35,511 nt of DNA from DAIOGN01 sp036745245 (lineage in GTDB: Bacteria; Zixibacteria; MSB-5A5; JAUVRN01): contig DAIOGN010000017.1 of NCBI GenBank assembly GCA_036745245.1, positions 1 through 35,511 of the forward strand. The letters run 5' to 3'. Below are positions 23,730 through 31,625 of the stretch, one piece after another. The notes under the pieces are model-generated. The model was not told where the DNA came from. It saw nothing but the letters and a program-made list of their open reading frames with translations, and did no database searches. Within the stretch, counting starts at the first letter, position 1. Each line of letters opens with the position of its first letter. The position numbers and the translations under genes are program-made.

Positions 23730-24803
23730 ATGCACAATCTACCTCTTCGCTCGGACCGTGCCCGTCAGCTGGCGCGGATGTTTTGCCGCTGTGTTGGCAC
23801 GTATCTATTCGCCTTCGTACTGATCGCCCCGGTCGCGCAGGCGGGCCCGCTGCTTCTGGAGTATCACGACTGCCTGATGGACAAGACCGGTCACCAGCTC
23901 CCGGATGGTTCGTACAGCATGAGATTCAAAATCTACTCCGATCCAACACGACTTGCGCCGTTGTGGGAATCGGATGGAGCTGTCGATGTACAGGTGACCT
24001 CGGGCTGCTTCAGATACGTGCTGGGGAAGGACAAGCCCCTGCCCAAGCCGATGCGCGACTATGTGGCCGTGTGGGTGGGCGTCACGATGCAATCGGGCCG
24101 GGAACTCTCGCCCCGCACTCCGCTCAATCTGGAAGAGTCGCAAACCACATCCATCCATGACCCAGGCGCCGTGGTGTCGTCCTCGACCGCCGCGAAAAAT
24201 GTAAACCCGTACCGGAACGAGAAGGTGTTTCCGGATCTGTACTTCCACGCCGAGCTCTCGGTCGGCCTGGGAAGTTCCAGCCCCGGGGAAGCGTACGAAC
24301 AGTACATCACCGGCTGGCAAACCGGCACGGGCTTCGGGTACGGGCTGGGTCTGGGCGTCGGGTTCCGGAACATCGTGCAGTTCCAGTACCGGCCGCGCAT
24401 CGTCACGTCGAGTGATCTGAACCGGGTGCAGCAGGACAGCGTGATCCCTCTCGACTACCACGTCGACAACGAGTTCGTCGGCAAGGTCAACGCGCTGTGC
24501 TTTCGGAAACCCACGTCGGGCAAGGTGCCGGTCTTGTTTCTCACGTACGGCATCGCCCCCACCGGGTCTGTGCGTCAGGTGGACAATGTTGGGACGGGCT
24601 TCGTGGAGGGATCGTCCACGATGATCGGCCTGGAGGCAGGGATACTCACCAAGATGACCGGCGTGGGCGTGCACATCGAACGGCGCGCCACGAAGTTTCG
24701 CAGCTTTTACTGGCAGCCCGTGGGCACCGTGGAGGACGTAGTGGACGCCACATTCTGGACGTTCGGCTTCCACGTCTCCGTAGGTACCGGGATGTTCTTC
24801 TAG
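23730..24803 (+). CDS. exported protein with C-terminal outer-membrane beta-barrel
   Basis: 357 residues. A long signal peptide (core YLFAFVLIAPVAQA) is followed by a small domain with LPDGSYSMRFKIYSD, LAPLWESDG and VTSGCFRYVLG. I have seen this pattern at the N-terminus of many secreted proteins of deep-branching diderms, where it describes options with default values. The second half (about 165-357) has alternating Gly/aromatic strands (LYFHAELSVGLG, GFGYGLGLGVGF, FWTFGFHVSVGTGMFF) and ends in phenylalanine, the usual outer-membrane-protein signal. No known family for the barrel. AGGAGG (23717-23722) sits 7 nt before ATG 23730. Confidence 0.8.
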   Translation: MHNLPLRSDRARQLARMFCRCVGTYLFAFVLIAPVAQAGPLLLEYHDCLMDKTGHQLPDGSYSMRFKIYSDPTRLAPLWESDGAVDVQVTSGCFRYVLGKDKPLPKPMRDYVAVWVGVTMQSGRELSPRTPLNLEESQTTSIHDPGAVVSSSTAAKNVNPYRNEKVFPDLYFHAELSVGLGSSSPGEAYEQYITGWQTGTGFGYGLGLGVGFRNIVQFQYRPRIVTSSDLNRVQQDSVIPLDYHVDNEFVGKVNALCFRKPTSGKVPVLFLTYGIAPTGSVRQVDNVGTGFVEGSSTMIGLEAGILTKMTGVGVHIERRATKFRSFYWQPVGTVEDVVDATFWTFGFHVSVGTGMFF

Positions 24804-24812
24804 CTAACAACG

Positions 24813-24840
24813 AAACGGGCCCGCTCCGGCGGGCCCGTTT
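24813..24840. terminator. bidirectional terminator between the barrel gene and feoB
   Basis: A perfect 12-bp stem AAACGGGCCCGC (24813-24824) / GCGGGCCCGTTT (24829-24840) with a TCCG loop, placed between two convergent stop codons (24803 and 24858). The A/T ends give short U-runs on either strand. Confidence 0.85.
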
Positions 24841-24857
24841 GCATCACGATCCTCGGA

Positions 24858-27095
24858 TCAGGCGAACAGTCGCCAGATCTGCGCCACCAGAAAACACACC
24901 GCCAGGCCCATGATCACGGGCAGAACGCTGGCCACCGTGGTCCACTTCGCCGAGTGGGTTTCCTTCCAGATAGTATAGATCGTGGTGCTGCACGGGTTGT
25001 GTAGGAGGCTGAAGAGCATGAGGTTGATGCCTGTGAGCAGGGTCCAGCCGCCTGCTTTGAGCACAGCGGCGCTGTCGAGGGCCGATTCCAGCTCGAACAT
25101 CACGCCGGCCCCTTCGCCCACGCCGGTTACGCTCTGGGCCGTCATCGCCGTGAGCATCAGCACGGTGGGAATGATGATCTCATTGGCCGGAATGGCCAGG
25201 ATGTAGGCGAGCAGGATCACGCCGTTGAGGCCGATCAGCAGGCCGAACGGATTCATGGATGACACCAGGTGTCCTGAGATGCTGTCGCCGCTCACCTGGA
25301 TATTGCTGAGCAGCCAGATCAGCGCACCGGAGGGCAGGGCGAAGAGAACGGCGCGCCACAGCACGATGACCGTGCGGTCAATCAACGAAGTGTACAGGGT
25401 TCGCAGAAAGCGTGGCGGACGGTAGGGCGGCAGCTCGAGACTGAACGACGACGGTTCGCCCCGCAGCACGGTCCTCGACAGCGCCCACGAAATGGCGAAG
25501 GTCAGGAACACACCCAACCCGGCCACTGCAGCCACGGCCCCCGCGGAGACCAAACCGCTGAGGTGGGCGGGCACCAGCGCGCCCACGAAAATCGTGGCGA
25601 TGAGAATCTGCGTGGGCCAGCGCCCGTTGCAGAGAGCGAAGTTGTTGGTGATGATGGCGATCAGTCGTTCGCGTGGACTGTCGATGATGCGGGTGGCCAC
25701 CACGCCGGCCGCATTGCAGCCGAAGCCCATGCTCATTGTGAGCGCCTGCTTCCCGTGCGCGCCCACGCGTTTGAACAGGCCGTCGAGGTTGAACGACACG
25801 CGCGCCAGGTACCCGAAGTCTTCGAGGATGGTGAACAGAGGGAAAAAGATCGCCATCGGCGGGAGCATTACGGAGATCACCCAGGCCGTGGCGAGATACA
25901 CACCGTCAAACAGGAATCCCGACAGCCACCAGGGGAACCCAAGGCTCGCTCCCAGCTGGTGAAGCATGGGATGCACGGTGTCGAGCAGAAGCGAGGCGAT
26001 CATGGCGGAGGGCACGTTGGCTCCGGCGATGGTGAGCCAGAAGATCACGGTGAGGAGGCCGGCCATGAGTGGAAGGCCCGTCCACTTGCCGGTGGCGATG
26101 CGGTCGATCCAGGCATCCCAGGTGAACTTCCGCTTTCCGTCCACGGCGGTGCACGCTTCGGAGATGCCGGCGGCTTCCTTGTACAGCGACTCGGTCAGTT
26201 GGTCGCTGAAGTCCATGCCCAGTTCAAAGGAAAGGGCCCGGGCTCTGCCGATGAGCTTCTGGGCCGACTCCGATGCCTTCGGCACAGGCTCTACGCCTGC
26301 TCCCGGTGCGAGCTCGAGAAGTTCTCCAGAGGCGAGCGTCTGCTCCACCTTGCGATCGCCGTCGAGCAATCGCACCGCCACCCACTCGGGATTGGGAAGC
26401 TGCGGCCACTCGGCGGAAATCGAGGCGGTCAACTCTCTCACGAAGCGCTCGGCCCGGCCCCCCAGATCGATGCCGCGCCGGGGTCGGCCCACGAGCTTGC
26501 CGTTGGCCACCTCCGCAATGGTGCTGAACAGGGCAGGGATCCCCTCGCTCGAGCGCGCCACGGTGGGCACCACGGGAACGCCCAGGCGGCGGGCCAGAGC
26601 GCGATCGTCCACCACTCGCCCATGTCTGGCCGCTTCGTCCATGAGGTTGAGGCACACCACGACACGAGGAGTGATGTCGAGGATTTGCAGAAGCAGGAGC
26701 AGGTTCCGCTCGAGGTGATTGGCATCCACCACCACCACCGTAACGTCGGGCTGACCGAAGAGGATAAAATTACGGGCCACTTCTTCATCGAGGCTCGTGG
26801 CCGAGAGTGAATAGGTGCCGGGCAGGTCCACCAGCTTGTAGCGGTGATCGCCCAGCGCGAACGCGCCCTCGGCGCGCGTCACGGTTTTGCCGGGCCAGTT
26901 GCCTGTGTGCTGACGAAGGCCCGTGAGCGCGTTGAATACAGTGCTCTTGCCCGTGTTGGGATTGCCGGCCAGCGCCACGACAAAGTCGAAGCGTGTCATG
27001 TCCACGCCCAGCTTCACGAGATTGCCGGCGTGGTGAATGGGGCAGGCGGCGCACGATTCTGCCGCTGTTGTGCCTGGACGGACGGATTCGCTCAT
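24858..27095 (-). CDS. feoB: ferrous iron transporter FeoB
   Basis: 745 residues, normal for FeoB. The N-terminal G domain has G1 GNPNTGKS (44-51), G3 DLPG (90-93), G4 NLMD (150-153) and a G5-like ARSSEG. The membrane part has the two gate regions, including MGFGCNAAGVVATRIID, NNFALCNGRWPTQ and a second gate near NPFGLLIGLNGVIL. It imports Fe2+ across the inner membrane, driven or gated by GTP. A short N-terminal tail has two cysteines and two histidines (CAACPIHH, 15-22), a possible metal site. CNGRWPT replaces the CGARLP of E. coli-type FeoB, so it belongs to a different subtype. ATG 27095 overlaps the stop of the DtxR-FeoA fusion by 4 nt (ATGA). It is third in the metal operon. Confidence 0.96.
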   Translation of the reverse strand: MSESVRPGTTAAESCAACPIHHAGNLVKLGVDMTRFDFVVALAGNPNTGKSTVFNALTGLRQHTGNWPGKTVTRAEGAFALGDHRYKLVDLPGTYSLSATSLDEEVARNFILFGQPDVTVVVVDANHLERNLLLLLQILDITPRVVVCLNLMDEAARHGRVVDDRALARRLGVPVVPTVARSSEGIPALFSTIAEVANGKLVGRPRRGIDLGGRAERFVRELTASISAEWPQLPNPEWVAVRLLDGDRKVEQTLASGELLELAPGAGVEPVPKASESAQKLIGRARALSFELGMDFSDQLTESLYKEAAGISEACTAVDGKRKFTWDAWIDRIATGKWTGLPLMAGLLTVIFWLTIAGANVPSAMIASLLLDTVHPMLHQLGASLGFPWWLSGFLFDGVYLATAWVISVMLPPMAIFFPLFTILEDFGYLARVSFNLDGLFKRVGAHGKQALTMSMGFGCNAAGVVATRIIDSPRERLIAIITNNFALCNGRWPTQILIATIFVGALVPAHLSGLVSAGAVAAVAGLGVFLTFAISWALSRTVLRGEPSSFSLELPPYRPPRFLRTLYTSLIDRTVIVLWRAVLFALPSGALIWLLSNIQVSGDSISGHLVSSMNPFGLLIGLNGVILLAYILAIPANEIIIPTVLMLTAMTAQSVTGVGEGAGVMFELESALDSAAVLKAGGWTLLTGINLMLFSLLHNPCSTTIYTIWKETHSAKWTTVASVLPVIMGLAVCFLVAQIWRLFA

Positions 27096-28126
27096 GAGAC
27101 TTCCTGTTCCTTCTGACGAATGGCGACGAGACGCGCCTGCTCGTCGCGCAGCGCGATCCGGGTGCCGCGCACTACATATGAAGTGAGACCTCCGGTCAAG
27201 CCGCGGCGGTCGTATCCCACGCGTGTCCCGGGCAGAATTCCCAGGTCCATGAGGCGACGACGTTCCAGGCCCCGGCACGCGGGACTGATGCGTGCCACAA
27301 GGGCCGTTTCGCCCGCGTGCAGTTCGGCCAGAGTTTCACGCGCATCCCGGAGCTGTATCGCCTCTTCGTCGCCGATGCGCGACACCGCCACGTTGCCGGC
27401 GGTGAGCTGTGACATCTCGAGTGTGCGTCCCTCCGATTCGAGCGCGATGCGCTCGGAAGATCTGCCCGCCACGCGAAACTCCATGCCGGGATATACGCCG
27501 AGCGCGATGAGCTGGGCGTACACCGCATCCGGCTCGTCCTCCACGTGCACCACACGGCCCAGGTCTCCTTCTGCAAGCCGGGAGAGGGGCACAGCCGGCT
27601 CCAGCGGCATTTCGCCATCCGCAGTGGGGATGGGGTCGCCGTGCGGATCGAAGCGGGGATTGCCGAGTCGTTTGGCCAGCTCTTCCGCTTGCCCCGGCGT
27701 GAGCGCGTGCTCCCGCCGATCGGCCAGAGCGTGCCAGCGAACGGGATCCACACCGGTCTCGTCGGCGAGGTAGCGTTCCCAGAGCCGGTGAGCGCGAATG
27801 ATTTCGAGCGCGTAGGTGAGCCCCTGGCTCGACAGGAGCAGTCGGCCATCGGCCACGTCCAGAAGGCCTGCGCGCTGCATGCGTTCCACCAGGGCCATGG
27901 CCCGACGTGGGCTGATGCGCAGTGCGTCGGCGAGATGGGCCAGTCCGGCTGTGGTGCCGTGGCCCTCGCGATCGTACAGATACTTAAGCGCATCTTCCAC
28001 GCGGATGCGCTCGAGGTCGCGGCGATAGTTGCGCGCAAGGTCGAGGAATCCGATGCGCGGCACGAACAGGAGCGCGAGCACCAGGAGTGAGGCCACGAAC
28101 AGAACCAGATTACCGGCAGGTGTCAT
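27092..28126 (-). CDS. membrane-tethered DtxR-like metal sensor fused to two FeoA domains
   Basis: 344 residues. One N-terminal membrane helix (about 5-23) is followed by positive charges (PRIGFLDLARNYRR), so the rest should be cytoplasmic. Next is a winged HTH (about 43-108, recognition helix near ISPRRAMALVERMQRAGLL) and a DtxR-type metal/dimerisation domain that keeps likely ligands Asp45, His113, Glu117, His132, Asp136, Glu139 and His140. Two FeoA/SH3-like domains follow (about 180-255 and 265-338), the second with the typical RRLMDLGILPGT and RGTRIALRDEQA. Classical FeoA is a separate small partner of FeoB; here it is joined to a sensor and coupled to feoB by a 4-nt overlap. It may gate FeoB by metal level, or bind DNA at the membrane (both inferred). 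Confidence 0.9.
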   Translation of the reverse strand: MTPAGNLVLFVASLLVLALLFVPRIGFLDLARNYRRDLERIRVEDALKYLYDREGHGTTAGLAHLADALRISPRRAMALVERMQRAGLLDVADGRLLLSSQGLTYALEIIRAHRLWERYLADETGVDPVRWHALADRREHALTPGQAEELAKRLGNPRFDPHGDPIPTADGEMPLEPAVPLSRLAEGDLGRVVHVEDEPDAVYAQLIALGVYPGMEFRVAGRSSERIALESEGRTLEMSQLTAGNVAVSRIGDEEAIQLRDARETLAELHAGETALVARISPACRGLERRRLMDLGILPGTRVGYDRRGLTGGLTSYVVRGTRIALRDEQARLVAIRQKEQEVS

Positions 28127-28143
28127 GAATGCCTCGCCTTGTC

Positions 28144-28827
28144 CTACGCCGCCGCCGACACGCGGATTTCGCCTGCGGCGCGTCGCCCAAGGGAGAACTC
28201 GCGGCCGTCCAGTTTCAACAGAAGCGGACCATCAAAGGGTTCCACCGCCGCCACCTGCACCACGGCTCCAGGATAGAGCCGCAGTTTGCCCAGGTAGATC
28301 AGCAGATCCGAATCGCGATCGTCCACTTCCACGACCGTCACCGTCTCGCCTGCGTCCACGGTGGACAGACGCCGCGTCCTGGGCCTGCGGATTTCCCCCT
28401 CACGGGTGGGAATGGGCGAGCCGTGCGGATCCACGTCCGGATGGTCGAGCATTGTGGCGATGCGTTCCTCAAGGTCTTCAGAGAGGGCGTGCTCCAGCTT
28501 TTCTGCTTCGTCGTGAACCCGCTCCCAGGGAACCCCGAGCGCTTCGGAGAGGTAGCGTTCGAGGAGCCGGTGGTGACGGATAATCTCGANNNNNNNNNNC
28601 GCATGACTGAATCGCACGCCCTGATACGGCTCGTGTGTAATGAGCTTGAGGCCGGAGAGCTTCTTGATCATGGCGGTGACCGAAGCCGGCGCTACGCTCA
28701 TGCGCTGGGCGATGGCTGACGTTGTAGCCCTGTCTTCCTGTTCCAGGATCACGAAGATCGCCTTCAGGTAGTCCTGCATGGCGGAGGACAAAAGCTCCAC
28801 GGGCCTCTGGAGCGACTCTTCACTCAT
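28144..28827 (-). CDS. DtxR/MntR-family metal-dependent regulator (interrupted by a gap)
   Basis: About 228 residues. The winged HTH (SAMQDYLKAIFVI to VAPASVTAMIKKLSGL) is followed by the metal/dimerisation domain (IIRHHRLLERYL, RVHDEAEKLEHAL) and a C-terminal FeoA/SH3-like domain. The residue at the DtxR Cys102 position is Glu (as in MntR), Asp19 matches MntR Asp8, but MntR Glu11 is Lys22, so Mn2+ versus Fe2+ selectivity is open. A 10-N gap (28590-28599) lies after VRFSHA; the adjacent fusion protein suggests about six residues are missing. The start is ATG 28827: TATAAT lies 6 nt before it and no Shine-Dalgarno exists, so the mRNA may be leaderless. First gene of the operon; an AT-rich palindrome over the start is a likely operator. 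Confidence 0.9.
   Translation of the reverse strand: MSEESLQRPVELLSSAMQDYLKAIFVILEQEDRATTSAIAQRMSVAPASVTAMIKKLSGLKLITHEPYQGVRFSHAXXXXEIIRHHRLLERYLSEALGVPWERVHDEAEKLEHALSEDLEERIATMLDHPDVDPHGSPIPTREGEIRRPRTRRLSTVDAGETVTVVEVDDRDSDLLIYLGKLRLYPGAVVQVAAVEPFDGPLLLKLDGREFSLGRRAAGEIRVSAAA
28590..28599. other. assembly gap (10 N) inside the DtxR/MntR gene
   Basis: The N-run sits between VRFSHA and EIIRHHRLL. The related stretch in the neighbouring fusion protein (SSQGLTYALEII) has six residues where only four unknown codons fit here, so about 16 bases may be missing. The reading frame is kept. Confidence 0.9.
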
Positions 28828-28828
28828 A

Positions 28829-28846
28829 TCTAAATTATAAATTAGA
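28829..28846 (-). promoter_or_regulatory. imperfect palindrome at the DtxR/MntR start: candidate metal box plus -10
   Basis: TCTAAATTATAAATTAGA reads nearly the same on both strands (16 of 18 positions symmetrical) and lies immediately before the ATG at 28827. It contains TATAAT on the minus strand (28839-28834). DtxR-family regulators bind AT-rich palindromes of this size. Binding here would block transcription of the regulator and feo genes. Confidence 0.5.
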
Positions 28847-28861
28847 CACGTCAAAATTTCC

Positions 28862-28904
28862 AGTCAATTAACTCATTGACCTGAATCCGGCATTCTATTC
28901 TATT
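28862..28904. promoter_or_regulatory. divergent promoters with -35 elements in an inverted repeat
   Basis: GTCAAT (28863-28868) and ATTGAC (28875-28880) are inverted copies 6 bp apart and supply a -35 on each strand. On the plus strand TTGACC (28876-28881), 17 bp, TCTATT (28899-28904) would serve the gene at 28979. On the minus strand TTGACT (28867-28862), 17 bp, TAATTT (28844-28839) would serve the metal operon. Confidence 0.45.
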
Positions 28905-28978
28905 GCAACTCTGTAGGTTAGGCGATTTGATCTGTTCGGATTCAGTCGGTCTGAGGTAACGGGCGGAGGGTTCATTTG

Positions 28979-29749
28979 ATGGCTGCGAGAATCGGACTGC
29001 GGGGACTCGTTCTGCTTGGCGCGCTGGTTTGTGTGGCAGCGACGGCTTTCGGCGACACGCTGGTCTTGAAAGACGGTACGGCGGTTCAGGGCAGTTACAT
29101 GGGTGGCTCGGCCCAGGAGGTCCAGTTTGAGTCGGGCGGCGTTACAAAGTCGTACCCCCTCCACGCTGTAACTACGCTCACGCTGGCACCCCGTCCGGCA
29201 CCGCCGACCGCCGTGACTTCGGCTGCCGCTCCCGCGGTCGCCGCCGCCGTGGCCGCTGCGCCTCTCACCGGACCCGTTGAAGTTCCCGCCGGGACGAAGC
29301 TGATGATCAACTTTGTCAAACCGGTGAGCACTGCATCGCACCCGAAGGGTTCCACATTCGAAGTTGTGCTGGAGCAGAATCTCGTGGTGAGCGGCCAGGT
29401 GGCCGCCGCGAAGGGCACGCCCGTGTACGGCCAGGTGCTGGAGGCGCGGGGCGGCAAGAAACTGGGTGCACAGTATCTCAGCCTCACCCTCACCGGCCTG
29501 AGTATCAATGATGCGAAGGTCCCCATTACGACGGAGGGTTTCGGCGTAGAGGGTGGCCGAGGAGAAACGGCCAAGACCGTGGGCGCGGGTGCCCTCGTGG
29601 GAGCCGCGATCGACGGCGGCAGTGGTGCGGCCACAGGTGCCGCCATTGCGGGCGCCGTAGTGTTGCTCGCCCCCGGTGCGCACGTACAGTTTCCTGCCGG
29701 CACGATTCTGGAAGTGCCGCTCAAGGCCGCCGTCACCATCGCTCCTTGA
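28979..29749 (+). CDS. exported glycine/alanine-rich protein of unknown function
   Basis: 256 residues. Signal peptide (core GLVLLGALVCVAATAFG, cleaved before DTLV), then a short beta domain (DTLVLKDGTAVQGSYMGG, VQFESGGVTKSYPL) often found after signal peptides in related phyla. An Ala/Pro linker, a beta-rich domain (about 95-190) and a glycine-zipper stretch (VGAGALVGAAIDGG, then AATGAAIAGAVVLLAPG) follow, with a final strand LEVPLKAAVTIAP. Glycine zippers insert in or pack against membranes. No enzyme motif is visible. GGAGG (28965-28969) is 9 nt from ATG 28979; a TTG directly before it is an alternative start. It is divergent from the metal operon and shares its upstream region. Confidence 0.8.
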   Translation: MAARIGLRGLVLLGALVCVAATAFGDTLVLKDGTAVQGSYMGGSAQEVQFESGGVTKSYPLHAVTTLTLAPRPAPPTAVTSAAAPAVAAAVAAAPLTGPVEVPAGTKLMINFVKPVSTASHPKGSTFEVVLEQNLVVSGQVAAAKGTPVYGQVLEARGGKKLGAQYLSLTLTGLSINDAKVPITTEGFGVEGGRGETAKTVGAGALVGAAIDGGSGAATGAAIAGAVVLLAPGAHVQFPAGTILEVPLKAAVTIAP

Positions 29750-29797
29750 CGCAGCTTATGAGTCGCCTGCCCCATCGGCACGACACTGGAGTATGAC

Positions 29798-30274
29798 GTG
29801 AATCAACGGGCCGCTCAGGATGCCTACCCCGACGACATGGCGCAGTGCTATGGCTGCGGCCGTCTTAACGCTGAAGGCTACCAGCTCAAGACGCGCTGGG
29901 ACGGCGAAGGGACCCTCACGATATTCACGCCCAGACCCTACCACACAGCGATGCCTGGTTACGTGTATGGGGGTCTCCTGGCTTCGCTCATCGACTGTCA
30001 CGGCACGGGCTCGGGGGCGCTTGCTGCCTATCGAGCAGAAGGTCGCGAGGTGGGTACCGAACCCGCCTTCCGGTTTGTCACCGCAGCCCTCAAAGTGGAC
30101 TATCTCAAACCCACTCCGCTGGGTCCACCGCTCGAAATCCGCGGAACCATCGCGGAGGTGAAAGGGCGCAAAGTCGTGGTGAACGTGACGCTGTCTGCCG
30201 CCGGCGTGGTTTGCGTCCGCGGGGAGGTTGTGACAGTCCAGGTGCCGGCCAACATGTTTCAGCCTCCAGGCTGA
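29798..30274 (+). CDS. PaaI-type hotdog-fold acyl-CoA thioesterase
   Basis: 158 residues with one hotdog domain: CYGCGRLNAEG, TPRPYHTAMPG, the helix-start motif YGGLLASLIDCHGTGSGAL, and strands AALKVDYLKPTPLG and IAEVKGRKVVVNVTL. Family members hydrolyse acyl-CoA thioesters in the cytoplasm. The DCHG acidic/His motif in the central helix resembles the PaaI/YigI-type active site, but the natural acyl group is unknown. GTG 29798 is preceded by GGAG (29788-29791) at 6 nt; a later in-frame ATG just before CYGCG is possible. It follows the glycine-rich protein gene by 48 nt and could share its transcript. It converges on the third dockerin gene 16 nt away. Confidence 0.85.
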   Translation: MNQRAAQDAYPDDMAQCYGCGRLNAEGYQLKTRWDGEGTLTIFTPRPYHTAMPGYVYGGLLASLIDCHGTGSGALAAYRAEGREVGTEPAFRFVTAALKVDYLKPTPLGPPLEIRGTIAEVKGRKVVVNVTLSAAGVVCVRGEVVTVQVPANMFQPPG

Positions 30275-30290
30275 GCCTGTCGCCGGCCTG

Positions 30291-31625
30291 CTAAGAGCAG
30301 CTACCCCACAACTCAGCCAGCACGGCGCACACGTCACAGGGGGGCGGCCCGCCCTTGAACACATGGTTCACCATGTAGATGACGTCGGCCGAGGTTACCG
30401 TTCCGTTGCAACCCACGTCACCGGCGGCCTCGCACGGCAACGGCGGCGCACCGCTTTTGAACACATAGTTCACCAGTGCGATGATGTCCGCCGAAGTGAG
30501 CGAGCCTGACAGATTCACGTCACCGGTCATACCCACGGAGCACTCCGCGCACGTAGCCGGTTCTGAAGTGCTCAGGTCCTTGATGCAGAAGGACGTCCCT
30601 CCCATGACATCGAATCCGGGGTCGTAGAACACACCAGGAACTCCTGCCGTCAGCAAGAGGAGCGAGCCCTGGGCCAACTCCACAGGCGGGCCCGTGAGTA
30701 TCGGGAGGATCGGATCCGGAGGATACAGCACCATCAGAGTGGATCCCGACGCGTCAGCCGGAAGCTCCGCGCGCGGTACCCTGACCTCCATGCCGTCGCA
30801 GAAGGAGATGAACACGGGGGAGTTGGGCGGGCCCGGCTGTGCTGCGACGAAGTCAACCACCGCGTGACCATCCGGGTGCGTGATGTCGAAGATCACCACC
30901 GGACTCACATCGGGGTGACTGATTCCGAGAATCTGTGCTCCGATGGAGACACCCAGCACGGGACCATCGCCTTGAGGGATGGGCGCCAGATCAGCGATGG
31001 GCTGGCCCATCAGATCCTCGATCGTGCCATCGAAGGTAAGCCCGGCGACTTCGGGCCCGAGGAACCTCACAATGACACCGCTCTGTGTACCCACATACAG
31101 CCGCGCAAGGCCGTCGCCGAACGGGCTCCCTGGAAGTTCGGTGACAGCGCAGGCCGGGCCCAGGTCGGGAGCGATCGGATCGGGGGGATAGCAGATCTCC
31201 TCTCCCGCCACTGGCGTGCCGTCGGGAAGAATGGAAATGGGGAAAGCCACCACGCCCATGTCGTCGCCCAGCACCAGAACATGTCCGGGAAGGAAGTGCT
31301 CGGAGTACAGAACCTTGCATGGATTGGGTGGATAACAGGGGTTGGGGGGCCAGATGACGTCTACCGGAGGCCCAAGAGGCGCAGCGGTGGTGGCGGCCAG
31401 TGTTGTTGCGCGAACAAACCAGTCGCCGGGACCTGACACCATGAGCACTAGCGGCGTACTGGCCAGAATCTGCGGCGTTTCGCGGCCGGACGCGAGCGCC
31501 CCGAGATCGGTGTGGATCAAGTCGATGGCCACCGGCTGAGGCTGTGCCAGGGCGGGCGCAGCACAAAGGGCGAGACACAGCAACCATCCGGCGGTCTGGG
31601 ACGTATGTCTGTATCGAACGGGCAT
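30291..31625 (-). CDS. secreted protein with a single C-terminal dockerin type I pair
   Basis: 444 residues. A signal peptide (WLLCLALCAAPALA-Q) is followed by about 350 residues of beta-rich sequence with no recognised family but recurrent Pro-rich motifs (WPPNPCYPPNPC, ICYPPDPIAPDLGP, LYPPDPILPILTGPP). The C-terminal dockerin has two canonical calcium loops (GDVNLSGSLTSADI and GDVGCNGTVTSADV), each followed by a NYVFKSG/NHVFKGG helix, and ends near PPPCDVC. Unlike the tandem pair at 10756-14101 it has no N-terminal dockerin. ATG 31625 is used because GGAGGA lies 7 nt upstream; the upstream in-frame ATG (31646) has no such site. Same genome-wide dockerin family, possibly anchored by the same partner. 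Confidence 0.87.
   Translation of the reverse strand: MPVRYRHTSQTAGWLLCLALCAAPALAQPQPVAIDLIHTDLGALASGRETPQILASTPLVLMVSGPGDWFVRATTLAATTAAPLGPPVDVIWPPNPCYPPNPCKVLYSEHFLPGHVLVLGDDMGVVAFPISILPDGTPVAGEEICYPPDPIAPDLGPACAVTELPGSPFGDGLARLYVGTQSGVIVRFLGPEVAGLTFDGTIEDLMGQPIADLAPIPQGDGPVLGVSIGAQILGISHPDVSPVVIFDITHPDGHAVVDFVAAQPGPPNSPVFISFCDGMEVRVPRAELPADASGSTLMVLYPPDPILPILTGPPVELAQGSLLLLTAGVPGVFYDPGFDVMGGTSFCIKDLSTSEPATCAECSVGMTGDVNLSGSLTSADIIALVNYVFKSGAPPLPCEAAGDVGCNGTVTSADVIYMVNHVFKGGPPPCDVCAVLAELWGSCS

Noticed and set aside
25563..26810. 415-codon plus-strand frame
   Set aside because: Shadow of feoB; His/Arg/Gly-rich composition typical of antisense frames in GC-rich genes.
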